Shown here: in pieces, positions 18,419 through 29,969 of the stretch
How the letters are laid out: every line of letters begins with the position of its first letter
Position numbering within the stretch: position 1 is the first letter of the stretch
DNA from: Larkinella humicola
GTDB lineage: Bacteria; Bacteroidota; Bacteroidia; Cytophagales; Spirosomataceae
NCBI RefSeq assembly: GCF_008727875.1
Contig: NZ_VTWS01000002.1
Coordinates: 682,001 to 746,000, forward strand
Direction: 5' to 3'
DNA length: 64,000 nucleotides
Translations under genes and position numbers: made by a program
Notes under the pieces: generated by a model
The model's input: the letters and a program-made list of their open reading frames with translations, nothing else
What the model was told of the DNA's origin: nothing
Database searches by the model: none

Positions 18419-18445
18419 CGGTCAATTCCAAATCCCAGTACGATC

Positions 18446-21868
<3,423 letters not shown>

Positions 21869-21875
21869 CGTAGGA

Positions 21876-21907
21876 TATCCACGGATTCAGGTTCGTGGGT
21901 ATTTTTT
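21876..21907 (+). terminator. Rho-independent terminator of ileS
   Basis: TATCCACG pairs with CGTGGGTA (one G-U pair) across a ten-base loop and is followed by six T residues, eight bases after the stop codon. Confidence 0.75.
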
Positions 21908-21995
21908 ATAAAAAAGATGGTGAATCCTCCGGCACATTCCTCTCTACACATGATCCACCATCTATGTGTAGAAACATCAAAGAAATCGTATTGTT

Positions 21996-22688
21996 TTAAA
22001 TAAGACTAAATTCGACTGCTGCCATCGCGTGAAGCGTCGTGGTATCGAACAGCGGCACGTCTGTATGCTCCGCCTGAACCAGGATGGGAATTTCAGTACA
22101 GCCTAAAATCACCCCTTCCGCACCCTGCCCGGCGAGTTTTTCGATGATCTCTACAAAGCGGATGCGGGTACTGTCGCTGAAGATGCCTTTGCTGAATTCG
22201 TGGTAAATCTTGTCGTGAACGTATTTCTGATCCTCTTCGTCGGGCAAAATGACGTCGATGCCAAAACGCTCTTTCAATCGCCCGCGAAAAAACGGACGTT
22301 CCATCGTAAACCGGGTTCCCAACAACCCGACTGTCCGAAAACCGGCTTTCTGAATGGCTTCGGCGGTCACATCGGTAATGTGCAACAGCGGAACCAGCAA
22401 GCGTTCGGTTACGCCGTCAGCTACTTCGTGCTGGGTGTTGCAGGCAATGACCACAAAGTCGGCTCCGGCCCGAACCAGTCCCTGCGCCATGTCGTCAACA
22501 GCGGTTTCAATCGCCTTCCAGTCGTCGGCTTTTTGCCACTGGCTGAATTCTTCAAAATTGGCACTCGACAGCACGAGTTTCGCCGAATAATGACCGCCCA
22601 ATCGTTTCCCAATCTCCTGATTGATCAGGCGATAGTAAACCGCCGAGCTTTCCCACGACATGCCGCCGATGATTCCGATGGTTTTCAT
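21996..22688 (-). CDS. Aspartate/glutamate racemase family protein
   Basis: 230 residues of the cofactor-free Asp/Glu racemase fold: two Rossmann-like lobes, each giving one catalytic cysteine. C83 lies in ACNTQH and C197 in LGCTEI, and MKTIGIIGGMSWESS is the expected first strand. Both thiols are present, so the enzyme should interconvert L- and D-amino acids, most likely aspartate (YgeA/RacX-like). It starts 84 bases downstream of the end of menA on the same strand. A role in D-amino acid metabolism is inferred from family only. Confidence 0.9.
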   Translation of the reverse strand: MKTIGIIGGMSWESSAVYYRLINQEIGKRLGGHYSAKLVLSSANFEEFSQWQKADDWKAIETAVDDMAQGLVRAGADFVVIACNTQHEVADGVTERLLVPLLHITDVTAEAIQKAGFRTVGLLGTRFTMERPFFRGRLKERFGIDVILPDEEDQKYVHDKIYHEFSKGIFSDSTRIRFVEIIEKLAGQGAEGVILGCTEIPILVQAEHTDVPLFDTTTLHAMAAVEFSLI

Positions 22689-22710
22689 TTTTCAAAATCG
22701 GTTACGGTGA

Positions 22711-23604
22711 TTACCCTACCAACGCTACGCCCCACAACACGACAAACAGCAAGGTCGACAAGGCCAGTTGCCCCAGACGCGGGTTCAACTCGCCCGGTTT
22801 CTGGTGATTAGCAACCGCCCGACCATTCAGCACAAACAGCGGAAAGGCCAGCAAATACAGCCAGCTAAATACATTGTGGCCAATGAGCAACGTGTAGATT
22901 ACGGCACAAAGCATACCACCCAGCAGCAGCAGCCAATGGTAGCGAACGGCCCGTTGCCGCCCCAGCCGCACCGGAATGGAGTATTTGCCGGTTTTGGCGT
23001 CGGTTTCAATATCGCGGATGTTGTTGATATTCAGAACGCCGGTGGCCAGTAAACCAACACTGGTGGCGGGTAACAGCAGAATGGGTTCGAAGGACAAGGT
23101 GTGCAGAAAGTAGGTTCCCAGAACGCCTACCCAGCCGAAGAAAAGCAGGACAGCAATGTCGCCAAAACCGCTGTAGCCGTAAGGACGTTTGCCGTTGGTG
23201 TAGGCAATGGCGGCTCCGATGCAGAGCAAACCCAATCCCACGAAAATCCAGAAAACTTCCGTCGGCGCGTTCTTCAGCGACTCGACCAGCAGCCAGATAC
23301 CAGAAACCAGTGCCAGGATGGACGTGACGATCATCGCGCGCAGCATGGATTCTTTGGTAATCAGGCCGGTTGCCACCGCCCGGCGGGGTCCTACGCGCTC
23401 GGCGGTATCCTTGCCCGAAACCGCATCGCCGTAATCGTTGGCAAAATTGGAGAGGATTTGCAGGAAAATCGTGGTGAGCGACGCCAGAACGCAGATGGTC
23501 CAGCTAAACCGGCCAGCCGAGGCCGCCAGAAAACTTCCCAGAATGATGCTGGCTAGTGCCAGCGGTAATGTACGCGGCCGGGCAGCCGCAAGCCAACTTT
23601 TCAT
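22711..23604 (-). CDS. menA: 1,4-dihydroxy-2-naphthoate polyprenyltransferase
   Basis: 297 residues, a UbiA-family membrane prenyltransferase with about eight or nine hydrophobic segments. The two Asp-rich motifs that bind prenyl diphosphate through Mg are visible: NFANDYGDAVSGKD (about 53-66) and NNIRDIETDAKTGK (about 193-206). The pair with this spacing is typical of MenA, which joins a polyprenyl chain to DHNA in menaquinone synthesis at the inner membrane. Only 22 bases separate it from the racemase gene downstream. The intergenic space upstream is filled by TTAAGAG-type repeats. Confidence 0.93.
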   Translation of the reverse strand: MKSWLAAARPRTLPLALASIILGSFLAASAGRFSWTICVLASLTTIFLQILSNFANDYGDAVSGKDTAERVGPRRAVATGLITKESMLRAMIVTSILALVSGIWLLVESLKNAPTEVFWIFVGLGLLCIGAAIAYTNGKRPYGYSGFGDIAVLLFFGWVGVLGTYFLHTLSFEPILLLPATSVGLLATGVLNINNIRDIETDAKTGKYSIPVRLGRQRAVRYHWLLLLGGMLCAVIYTLLIGHNVFSWLYLLAFPLFVLNGRAVANHQKPGELNPRLGQLALSTLLFVVLWGVALVG

Positions 23605-23612
23605 AGTGATAA

Positions 23613-23694
23613 GTTAAGAGTTAAGAGTTAAGAATGAAGAGTTGGCTGACGCATACAAACTCTTAACTCTTAACTCATCACTCTTAATTTTTAA
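23613..23694. repeat. Intergenic inverted and tandem repeat of the TTAAGAG word
   Basis: Two and a half copies of GTTAAGA on one side (23613-23629) face AACTCTTAACTCTTAAC (23658-23674); the 17-base arms are perfect. More degenerate copies (CACTCTTAATTTTTAACTC) follow to 23694. The same word recurs at 38054-38264. Confidence 0.75.
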
Positions 23695-23695
23695 C

Positions 23696-24313
23696 TCAAA
23701 TACCAACAGCCGACTTGAATTCCGGATCGGTTGGTAATACTTTGGATGCGAAGAAGTGCGTCAGTTCGCCTTTTTCGTTGATGACGTATTTGCAGAAGTT
23801 CCAGGTTGGCACCTTGTCATTCCAGCCATTCAACGACTTGTCCGACAGCCACTTGTAGAGCGGAGCCTGGTTTTCGCCCAGCACTTCAGTTTTCTCGAAC
23901 ATGGGGAACGATACACCATAGTTCTTTTTGCAGAATTCGGCAATTTCGGAGTTGGTACCGGGATCCTGGCTCTTGAAGTTGTTGGATGGGAACCCTAAAA
24001 CGACCACTTTGTCGCCGTGTTCTTTGTAGAACGCTTCCCATTTTTCAAACTGTGGCGTAAAACCGCACTTGGAAGCCGTGTTCAGGATCACCACCTTTTT
24101 GCCCCGGTATTGTTTCAGGGGGACGGTTTTGCCTTCGATGGAATTGACGGTAAAATCGTACAATGATTTGGTTGGAGCAACCGCGTTGGCCGGACGAACA
24201 GCGACTTCACTCTTGTCGCTCAGCAGGAAATTTAAAACAGTTTTTACAGACATAAAGCTGGATAAGGTTACAGCCAGGACACCAACAGATACAAGAAGAA
24301 GTAGCTTTTTCAT
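23696..24313 (-). CDS. Glutathione peroxidase family protein, exported
   Basis: 205 residues. A hydrophobic N-terminus (MKKLLLLVSVGVLAVTL) suggests export or an inner-membrane anchor, and the rest is a thioredoxin-fold GPx domain. The peroxidatic Cys is C83 in NTASKCGFT, and the WNF motif (PTWNFCKYV) is present. The usual Gln of the catalytic tetrad is replaced by Asn (GFPSNNF), as in some Bacteroidota homologues. It would reduce hydroperoxides with thioredoxin-like donors and not glutathione. ATG 24313 is chosen because an upstream ATG (24352) would overlap argS and precede the hydrophobic segment with 13 polar residues. It follows argS by 16 bases. Confidence 0.9.
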   Translation of the reverse strand: MKKLLLLVSVGVLAVTLSSFMSVKTVLNFLLSDKSEVAVRPANAVAPTKSLYDFTVNSIEGKTVPLKQYRGKKVVILNTASKCGFTPQFEKWEAFYKEHGDKVVVLGFPSNNFKSQDPGTNSEIAEFCKKNYGVSFPMFEKTEVLGENQAPLYKWLSDKSLNGWNDKVPTWNFCKYVINEKGELTHFFASKVLPTDPEFKSAVGI

Positions 24314-24329
24314 TTGAGTTGGGAAAGGT

Positions 24330-26108
24330 TTACATTTTTGTAGGCACTTCAATTCCTAATAACTCCATTGTTTTACAGATAGTTTCGACAACGGCTTTCG
24401 ATAAGGCCACCCGAAATTTGAGTTTGTCGGCATCCGGTTCCGACAGGATCGATAACTCCCCGTAAAACTGGTTGTAGGCCTTGGCTAACTCGAAGGCATA
24501 CTGCCCCAGGTACGAGGGAGCGTAGTCGGTTCCGGCTTCGGTAATCCGCTGGTAAAACTGCGTCAACAAATAAACCAGTTGTTGCTCACTATCAGCCAGT
24601 TCTACTGTTTTCAAGGAACCCGCAGGGTCGATTCCCAACTGGGCCGCTTTCCGTAAAACCGAGCAAATCCGGGCGTGGGTATATTGAATAAAAGGTCCGG
24701 TATGTCCCTGGAAATCAATCGACTCTTCCGGGTTAAACGTCATCCTTTTTTTCGGATCCACCTTCAATAAATAATATTTCAACGCCCCCATCGCCAGCAT
24801 GTGATAGAGGTTCGTAGCTTCCTCGCTTTCAAAATCGTCAATTTTACCCAATTCCCGGGTGCGGTTCCTGGCGGTTTCGACCATCTCTTCGATCAGGTCA
24901 TCGGCATCGACCACGGTGCCTTCCCGCGATTTCATCTTGCCACTCGGCAAGTCGACCATGCCGTAGGAAAGGTGGAACAGGCCGTCGGCATACGGGCGGC
25001 CCAGCCGGCGCAGAATCGCAAATAATACCGCAAAGTGGTAGTCCTGCTCATTACCCACTACCCAGATGCCGCGCTGAACCGGATAATCCTGAAATTTCAG
25101 ATCGGTGGTTCCTAAATCCTGCGTGATGTAGACCGAGGTGCCATCCGACCGCAGCACCAGCTTCTGGTCGAGCCCTTCGTCGGCGAGGTCGATCCAGACC
25201 GAGCCATCCGGTTTACGGTAGAAAACATGTTGGCGCAAACCGTCTTCGATGACGTCTTTACCCAGCAGATAGGTCTCCGATTCGTAGTAGGTTTTATCGA
25301 AACTGACGCCAATTTCGTGGTAAGTTTCGGCAAAACCGGCGTAGACCCAGGCATTCATCTGCTTCCAGAGCGCGACGGTTTCGGGGTCACCCTGCTCCCA
25401 CTTCCGCAGCATTTCCTGCACTTTCAGCAGCAGGGGCGTCTTTTTCTCGGCTTCTTCCCGCGGCATTCCCTCCTCAATCAGCTCTTCGATTTGCTGTTTG
25501 TGGGCTTTGTCGAACCAGACGTAGTATTTCCCGATCAGGTGATCGCCCTTCATGCCTGTCGATTCGGGTGTCTCGCCATTGCCAAACTCCTGATAGGCCA
25601 GCATCGACTTGCAGATGTGAATGCCCCGGTCGTTGACCAGACAGGCTTTCACGACTTCGTAGCCGTTGGCTTTCAGAATCCGGCTGACCGAATCGCCCAG
25701 AAAGTTGTTGCGCAGGTGGCCGAGGTGCAGCGGTTTGTTGGTGTTGGGCGACGAAAACTCCACCATCACCGACTCGTTTCGCGACGGCAACTGCCCCCAA
25801 GTCGGATTCGCCAGCATCGCGCTCAACTCTTCGACCCAGACCGAATCGGCAATGGTGAGGTTCAGAAAGCCCTGAACAACATTGAATTGGCTGATGATCG
25901 TCGTGTTTTCTTTCAGGTACGTTCCGATGGCCTGCCCGATTTCCACCGGCGGTTTTCGGGTTGTTTTGGTCAACGGGAAGGTCACGAAGGTATAGAGCCC
26001 TTCAAATTCTTTTTTGGTAGGTTGCAGAATAACGGTTTCAACGGGCACATTGAACAGCGAATTGATCGCTTCGGCAATGGCTAGTTTGAGTTGTGCTTGA
26101 ATGTCCAT
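24330..26108 (-). CDS. argS: Arginyl-tRNA synthetase
   Basis: 592 residues; class I synthetase. The N-terminal additional domain (1-100) recognises the tRNA D-loop. The HIGH signature is H128-L-G-H131 in PNTNKPLHLGHLRNN, and the DALR anticodon-binding domain ends the protein (QFYGELSIL, then KAVVETICKTMELLGIEVPTKM). As in most ArgRS, KMSKS is relaxed (SGKMKSREGT). A -7 box lies at 26132-26139. The peroxidase gene downstream is probably cotranscribed. Confidence 0.97.
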   Translation of the reverse strand: MDIQAQLKLAIAEAINSLFNVPVETVILQPTKKEFEGLYTFVTFPLTKTTRKPPVEIGQAIGTYLKENTTIISQFNVVQGFLNLTIADSVWVEELSAMLANPTWGQLPSRNESVMVEFSSPNTNKPLHLGHLRNNFLGDSVSRILKANGYEVVKACLVNDRGIHICKSMLAYQEFGNGETPESTGMKGDHLIGKYYVWFDKAHKQQIEELIEEGMPREEAEKKTPLLLKVQEMLRKWEQGDPETVALWKQMNAWVYAGFAETYHEIGVSFDKTYYESETYLLGKDVIEDGLRQHVFYRKPDGSVWIDLADEGLDQKLVLRSDGTSVYITQDLGTTDLKFQDYPVQRGIWVVGNEQDYHFAVLFAILRRLGRPYADGLFHLSYGMVDLPSGKMKSREGTVVDADDLIEEMVETARNRTRELGKIDDFESEEATNLYHMLAMGALKYYLLKVDPKKRMTFNPEESIDFQGHTGPFIQYTHARICSVLRKAAQLGIDPAGSLKTVELADSEQQLVYLLTQFYQRITEAGTDYAPSYLGQYAFELAKAYNQFYGELSILSEPDADKLKFRVALSKAVVETICKTMELLGIEVPTKM

Positions 26109-26131
26109 TCGACCAGGTAAGATTCAAAGCA

Positions 26132-26139
26132 CAAAACTA
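26132..26139 (-). promoter_or_regulatory. -7 promoter box of argS
   Basis: Reads TAGTTTTG on the minus strand, an exact TAnnTTTG, 23 bases before the argS ATG. Confidence 0.55.
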
Positions 26140-26194
26140 CGCCAAAAATTAGTTTCCATCCGTGTTGAGGGAAAGGAACTGCATTAAAAACCGC

Positions 26195-26965
26195 TCATAC
26201 GTCCCGGTTCTTCCGTTTGCTGAGCCGGATTGGATAGGAAGCCGTGATCCGAAACGCGGAGCCTCTAGCTGCCATTCGCAGGAAATACGCGGTTTGGTTG
26301 ATGGTATAATCCACGTCGGCGGTTACCAATTTTCTCAGGCCCTGCGAATAAACGAACTGAATATCGAGCCGGTCTTTGTCGTGGCTTTTGAACTGAAAAC
26401 CGATCCCGGCCTGAATCGATGCCCCGTGCCGGTGGAGGACGTTGGGGAGTTTTTCGTCGATTTCGATTGGATCTAATTTGGGGTCTAAAACTTTTATTGA
26501 AAGAATACCCGCCCCATAATTATTAAAACGAAACCAGTCATAGGTTAAACTAGTGGTCGCATACAAATCGAAAATCATGGCATACCGATAATTAGCCTTA
26601 TCAAGTCGTCCTAATCTGACATTTTCTTTTAACAAAAAATCGGCTTTTAGTGGAAATTGAATGATTGGAGCTGCTGTTCTCTGTGCTGCTCGTGTTGTGG
26701 GGGCTTTAACTTTATACCCCCAACCAATATCACTCTCACTAACTCCGGTTGAAATTCTCAACTTAGAGTTAATATCACATTGGACTAACAAACTCCAAAA
26801 ATCGTAATTCCCAAAAGATTTCCGAAGGTGCCCATAACTTGGACGTTGAGTGAAATCTGAAAATAGCGTTTGCAAACCAACAGTTGGCTTCAGATAAACG
26901 TTGGTTTGCGCTGTAGCTCCAGCGACCATAAAGAGGCTAAAACCTAAATACGCTACTAATTTCAT
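26195..26965 (-). CDS. Predicted outer membrane beta-barrel protein, unknown function
   Basis: 256 residues with a signal peptide ending GATAQ and a mature part of alternating beta-strand character, with repeated aromatic-ended strands (DFWSLLVQCDINSKLRISTGVSES, RYAMIFDLYATTSLTYDWFRF). It ends in basic residues and not the usual aromatic, so barrel closure is not certain. I recognise no family. The gene is clearly more AT-rich than its neighbours, which may mark recent acquisition. The frame continues upstream to 27109, but ATG 26965 opens the signal peptide. The upstream segment (LLAIRRLFPEALHELEVRL) has higher GC and a protein-like look, and could be a remnant of another gene. Confidence 0.65.
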   Translation of the reverse strand: MKLVAYLGFSLFMVAGATAQTNVYLKPTVGLQTLFSDFTQRPSYGHLRKSFGNYDFWSLLVQCDINSKLRISTGVSESDIGWGYKVKAPTTRAAQRTAAPIIQFPLKADFLLKENVRLGRLDKANYRYAMIFDLYATTSLTYDWFRFNNYGAGILSIKVLDPKLDPIEIDEKLPNVLHRHGASIQAGIGFQFKSHDKDRLDIQFVYSQGLRKLVTADVDYTINQTAYFLRMAARGSAFRITASYPIRLSKRKNRDV

Positions 26966-27277
26966 AGGTGTTAGTCTTAAAACCATTCCATTCGTACCTT
27001 CCGGCAAGCGCTGGAAAACAAGCCGTACTTCCAATTCATGCAAGGCTTCCGGAAACAACCGCCGGATGGCCAGGAGTTGATCGAACAGCTTTTTTTTCGC
27101 CGAAACCATAACTGAGGAGTTGAAGAGAAGTGTCCCAGATTTGACGGACGGGTGTGCCGTAAGTCACTTTCTGCCTATTTAATAGTACAGAATTGAGAAT
27201 TTCCATTCACGCAAAAACCCGCTGTTTGATTTGACAAAAGGGGCGGAATACGTACCTTTAATCAGTACTTAATCAAA
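26966..27277. other. Intergenic region between divergent genes of unknown function
   Basis: About 310 bases without a convincing gene. Toward the plus-strand gene, TACCTTTA at 27253-27260 is a one-mismatch -7 box, 18 bases before the ATG at 27278. A stretch near 26966-27109 reads as possible degenerate coding sequence on the minus strand. Confidence 0.35.
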
Positions 27278-28891
27278 ATGCTGATGATCAATCGTCTCAC
27301 GAGAGGGCTTTGGTGCTGGATGCTGGTGGCATGTATTCCCGCGATGGCCCAATTTGAGCCTTCCATCCGCCTGGAATTGCCCGTTAGTCAGAATTCGGAA
27401 GAGTTTTTCGACGTGACGACGCTCGGGGATCAGGGCGTTCTGGTGAACGTCCGGCATGGCGATTACTATTCATCGGCCCCCACCAAGTTTTCCTTCAAAC
27501 GCTACGATACCGACCTCAAACTGCTCTGGTCAACGGAGTATAAAATTGATGCGTTCTACGAACCGGTTCGGTCGGCCCGCACGGAACATTACCTCTACTG
27601 GCTGCTGAAAGAAACCGCCAACGAGAAAATTGCCATCCTGCGGATCAACCTCACCGACGGAGCGATGGAAACCTACCGGGGTGATCTGGTGACACCCATG
27701 GATATTTTTCATTTCAAGGTCCTGGACAACATCGCCTACCTCGGCGGCTATTACCGCTCCCGGCCGGTGGTGGTGTCGTTCTCGTTTTTCGATCTGACTT
27801 CCAAAGTGTTACCCGGTTTGTATTCCAACCACATTCAGCTCAACAACATCGAAGTCGATGAGCAACGGCGGCTGGTGCACGTCATGACCGATGCCACGCA
27901 CCAGCGGAACTGCGAGTTTACGGTTCGGACGTATTCGTATGAAGGCAAACTGATCCGGACGGTGAACCTGGACGGCAACAAACACAGTCTGATTTCGGGC
28001 AAACTGCTTCCCCTCAACGACGAGGAATCGCTGCTCGTCGGCAACTATTCCAACGACTGCACGCCCTATTCGCAGGGGGTTTACATCACCCGAATCCGCA
28101 ATGCCGCGTCGCCTTTGGGTGAAAGCACGGTGATTACCCCGACCGAAGACACGCGGTATATCGACTTTTCGGAGCTTCAGAATTTCTTCAACTACATGAA
28201 ACCCAAACGCCAGCAGAAGATGATCGAGCGGCTGGCGCGTCGGAAAGACCAAGGCAAAGACACCAAGTTCCGGTATCGGCTGCTGGTCCACGATCTGGTG
28301 CCGACCGACGAAGGTCTGATGCTGATTGCGGAAGTGTATTACCCCCAATACCGGGGCAGTTCCTATCCGTATCTGGGCGCCGGGCGTTCCTTTGATCGCT
28401 ACCAGGAGGGCTATCGGTATACACACGCGTTTCTGTGCGGTTTCGACAAAAAAGGCAAGCTGCTGTGGGACAACTCCCTGCCCATTCCCGATCTGAGCAG
28501 CTATGATTTGAATCAGATGGTGCAGGTTTCCCGACAGGGCAACACGACCATTCTGGCCTATCCACACGACGGCGAAATCCACGCCGAGGTGATTCAGGGC
28601 GGCAAGGTGGTGCGGGAGCAGGAGAAGTATTCGCTGAAAAAATTACGGGAAAACGAGAAAGTGGTCTATTCCGAAAACGAACAACTGGAAGCCTGGTATG
28701 ACGGCCATTTTCTGGCCTGTGGATTTCAGAAAATTTCGACTGAACGCTCCCTGGCTCCTCCGCGTGAAGTGTTCTATATCAATAAAGTAACCCGCATTCC
28801 CGACGATCCGGACACCCGCCCGTCGAGCCGCTCGGCCAGCCCGGACGATACCAACGCTACCCGAAAAACTTCCGGATCAAAACAAAAATGA
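27278..28891 (+). CDS. Secreted protein of unknown function
   Basis: 537 residues. The N-terminus (CWMLVACIPAMAQ) is a signal peptide with cleavage near residue 25, and the second Met codon at 27284 is an alternative start. The body is made of repeated strand-turn-strand units with a WD- or propeller-like rhythm (VLVNVRHGDYYSS, ILRINLTDGAMETYRGDLV, VYITRIRNAASPLGES), so a periplasmic beta-propeller is my best structural guess. The last 30 residues are Ser/Pro/Asp-rich and disordered. I know no named family. Its 3' end overlaps the convergent DUF2905 gene by 35 bases. Confidence 0.75.
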   Translation: MLMINRLTRGLWCWMLVACIPAMAQFEPSIRLELPVSQNSEEFFDVTTLGDQGVLVNVRHGDYYSSAPTKFSFKRYDTDLKLLWSTEYKIDAFYEPVRSARTEHYLYWLLKETANEKIAILRINLTDGAMETYRGDLVTPMDIFHFKVLDNIAYLGGYYRSRPVVVSFSFFDLTSKVLPGLYSNHIQLNNIEVDEQRRLVHVMTDATHQRNCEFTVRTYSYEGKLIRTVNLDGNKHSLISGKLLPLNDEESLLVGNYSNDCTPYSQGVYITRIRNAASPLGESTVITPTEDTRYIDFSELQNFFNYMKPKRQQKMIERLARRKDQGKDTKFRYRLLVHDLVPTDEGLMLIAEVYYPQYRGSSYPYLGAGRSFDRYQEGYRYTHAFLCGFDKKGKLLWDNSLPIPDLSSYDLNQMVQVSRQGNTTILAYPHDGEIHAEVIQGGKVVREQEKYSLKKLRENEKVVYSENEQLEAWYDGHFLACGFQKISTERSLAPPREVFYINKVTRIPDDPDTRPSSRSASPDDTNATRKTSGSKQK

Positions 28892-29084
28892 GGTTCAGCA
28901 GAACGCTGACGACGATGCAGGTGACAATCGGGAAATAAAAACCGCCGTTTTTACCTTCGATGCGAATGTCGCCCGGCAACCGACCGAGCCAGCCCAGTTT
29001 ATCGCCAAAAAAATAAACGATCAGCCCGATCAGGACCACCACAACCCCAATTCCGATCAGATACTTGCCAATTCCTGCGTTCAT
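28857..29084 (-). CDS. DUF2905 small membrane protein
   Basis: 75 residues with two transmembrane helices (about 6-23 and 50-70). Between them is the family signature GRLPGDIRIEGKNGGFYFPI, which I recognise as DUF2905, an uncharacterised inner-membrane family widespread in bacteria. The frame is open further up to 29186, but ATG 29084 gives the standard short N-terminus. Its end lies inside the 3' end of the convergent upstream neighbour. Confidence 0.85.
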   Translation of the reverse strand: MNAGIGKYLIGIGVVVVLIGLIVYFFGDKLGWLGRLPGDIRIEGKNGGFYFPIVTCIVVSVLLNLIFVLIRKFFG

Positions 29085-29455
29085 ACCAGTACATACGGTC
29101 GCTAACCCGTGAATGAATCGTTTCCTGCAAGTATAGACTACGTTCCTCAGAAAGACAATTTCCTCCCTCGCTAAACTTTTTTTCACTCGTCCGGCATACT
29201 CTGGACGCTCAATTACCAGACTTTGGAATAGATTACCGGTAACTCAAAATAAGGAATGCCAATGGTTTCGAAAACCGGCAAGTTTAGCGGTTTTCGCCAA
29301 ACCGGATACTAAAACCCGATCTCTTTCCAGGAAATTATTGTATTTATTTGCTCCAACAATTGCACTTCCCAAAGTAGACTGGCTAGAACATCAAGGATAG
29401 ACCGGGTTGGCCATCGCCCGATGTATCTACATTCACACCGTTCATCCAGAAAGCC
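29085..29455. other. Intergenic region with a hairpin, between DUF2905 and the AraC-type regulator
   Basis: About 370 bases with no gene. It holds a 9-bp inverted repeat CGAAAACCG/CGGTTTTCG (29269-29277 and 29288-29296, ten-base loop). Both flanking genes point away from it, so the repeat is a candidate operator or RNA hairpin, not a terminator. Confidence 0.4.
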
Positions 29456-29863
29456 ATGAATCCGTTTCAATCCGTTGCTGTCCGAGACCATACCGTGTTG
29501 AAGTTGTGGGGTCAGATCGAGCAAAACATCGACAATCCCGATTTAAGCGTGACGGACCTCCTTGAATCGGCTGCGATGAGCCGCACCAACCTCTACCGTC
29601 GGCTCACTGCCAAAACCGGGATGTCGGCCACGGCCTTTATCCGGTACGTCCGGCTGACGAAAGCGCGCGATCTGCTCCTCGATCAAACGGATCTGACCAT
29701 TTCCGAGATTGCCTTCTCGGTTGGCTTCAACAGCCTGAGCTACTTCACCAAACGGTTTACGGAGGTATTCGGCGTTTGCCCCCGGCGGTACCAGGAGACC
29801 CATGAACTCAAACCGCTTTCGGAACATCCGTTCAAGTTTTTGGAACATGCGTTGAAAGGTTAG
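29456..29863 (+). CDS. AraC-type DNA-binding regulator lacking a sensor domain
   Basis: 135 residues, essentially one AraC/XylS DNA-binding domain. The first helix-turn-helix is about 30-55 (LSVTDLLESAAMSRTNLYRRLTAKTG), the second about 80-110 (LTISEIAFSVGFNSLSYFTKRFTEVFGVCPRRYQ). Full AraC proteins have a further 150-200 residues for ligand binding, and hybrid sensors have a kinase; both are absent. It resembles the isolated C-terminal output domain of Bacteroidota hybrid two-component systems. It is followed at 107 bases by the putative precursor peptide gene and then the radical SAM gene, so it is the likely local regulator of that cassette. Confidence 0.88.
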   Translation: MNPFQSVAVRDHTVLKLWGQIEQNIDNPDLSVTDLLESAAMSRTNLYRRLTAKTGMSATAFIRYVRLTKARDLLLDQTDLTISEIAFSVGFNSLSYFTKRFTEVFGVCPRRYQETHELKPLSEHPFKFLEHALKG

Positions 29864-29902
29864 GAACATCCGTAAAAGCGAAATTCTTCGGGATTAACAA
29901 AC

Positions 29903-29953
29903 TTTACATCGGCCAATAAAACACTATTGGTCAGGTATTTATATCGATGTAAA
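29903..29953. promoter_or_regulatory. Nested inverted repeats upstream of the putative precursor gene
   Basis: An outer perfect 9-bp repeat, TTTACATCG (29903-29911) and CGATGTAAA (29945-29953), encloses an inner perfect 6-bp repeat, CCAATA (29913-29918) and TATTGG (29925-29930). The set ends 16 bases before the ATG at 29970. It may be an operator for the adjacent AraC-type protein or an RNA leader structure. Confidence 0.5.
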
Positions 29954-29969
29954 ACTAAAGCTAAACACC

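Larger units (their letters stand above)
18051..18445. other. Intergenic region between sigma factor and ileS with divergent promoters and a palindromic repeat
   Basis: No gene is seen. Toward the sigma gene, CAAAGTTA at 18114-18121 reads TAACTTTG on the minus strand, a -7 box. In the middle, 18188-18262 is copy 3 of the CCCCTRAAGGGG palindrome. Toward ileS, TATCTTTG at 18411-18418 is an exact -7 box. Confidence 0.55.

Noticed and set aside
25227-26084. Open frame of about 285 codons antisense to argS
   Set aside because: Shadow of argS, no recognisable domain and no promoter box.
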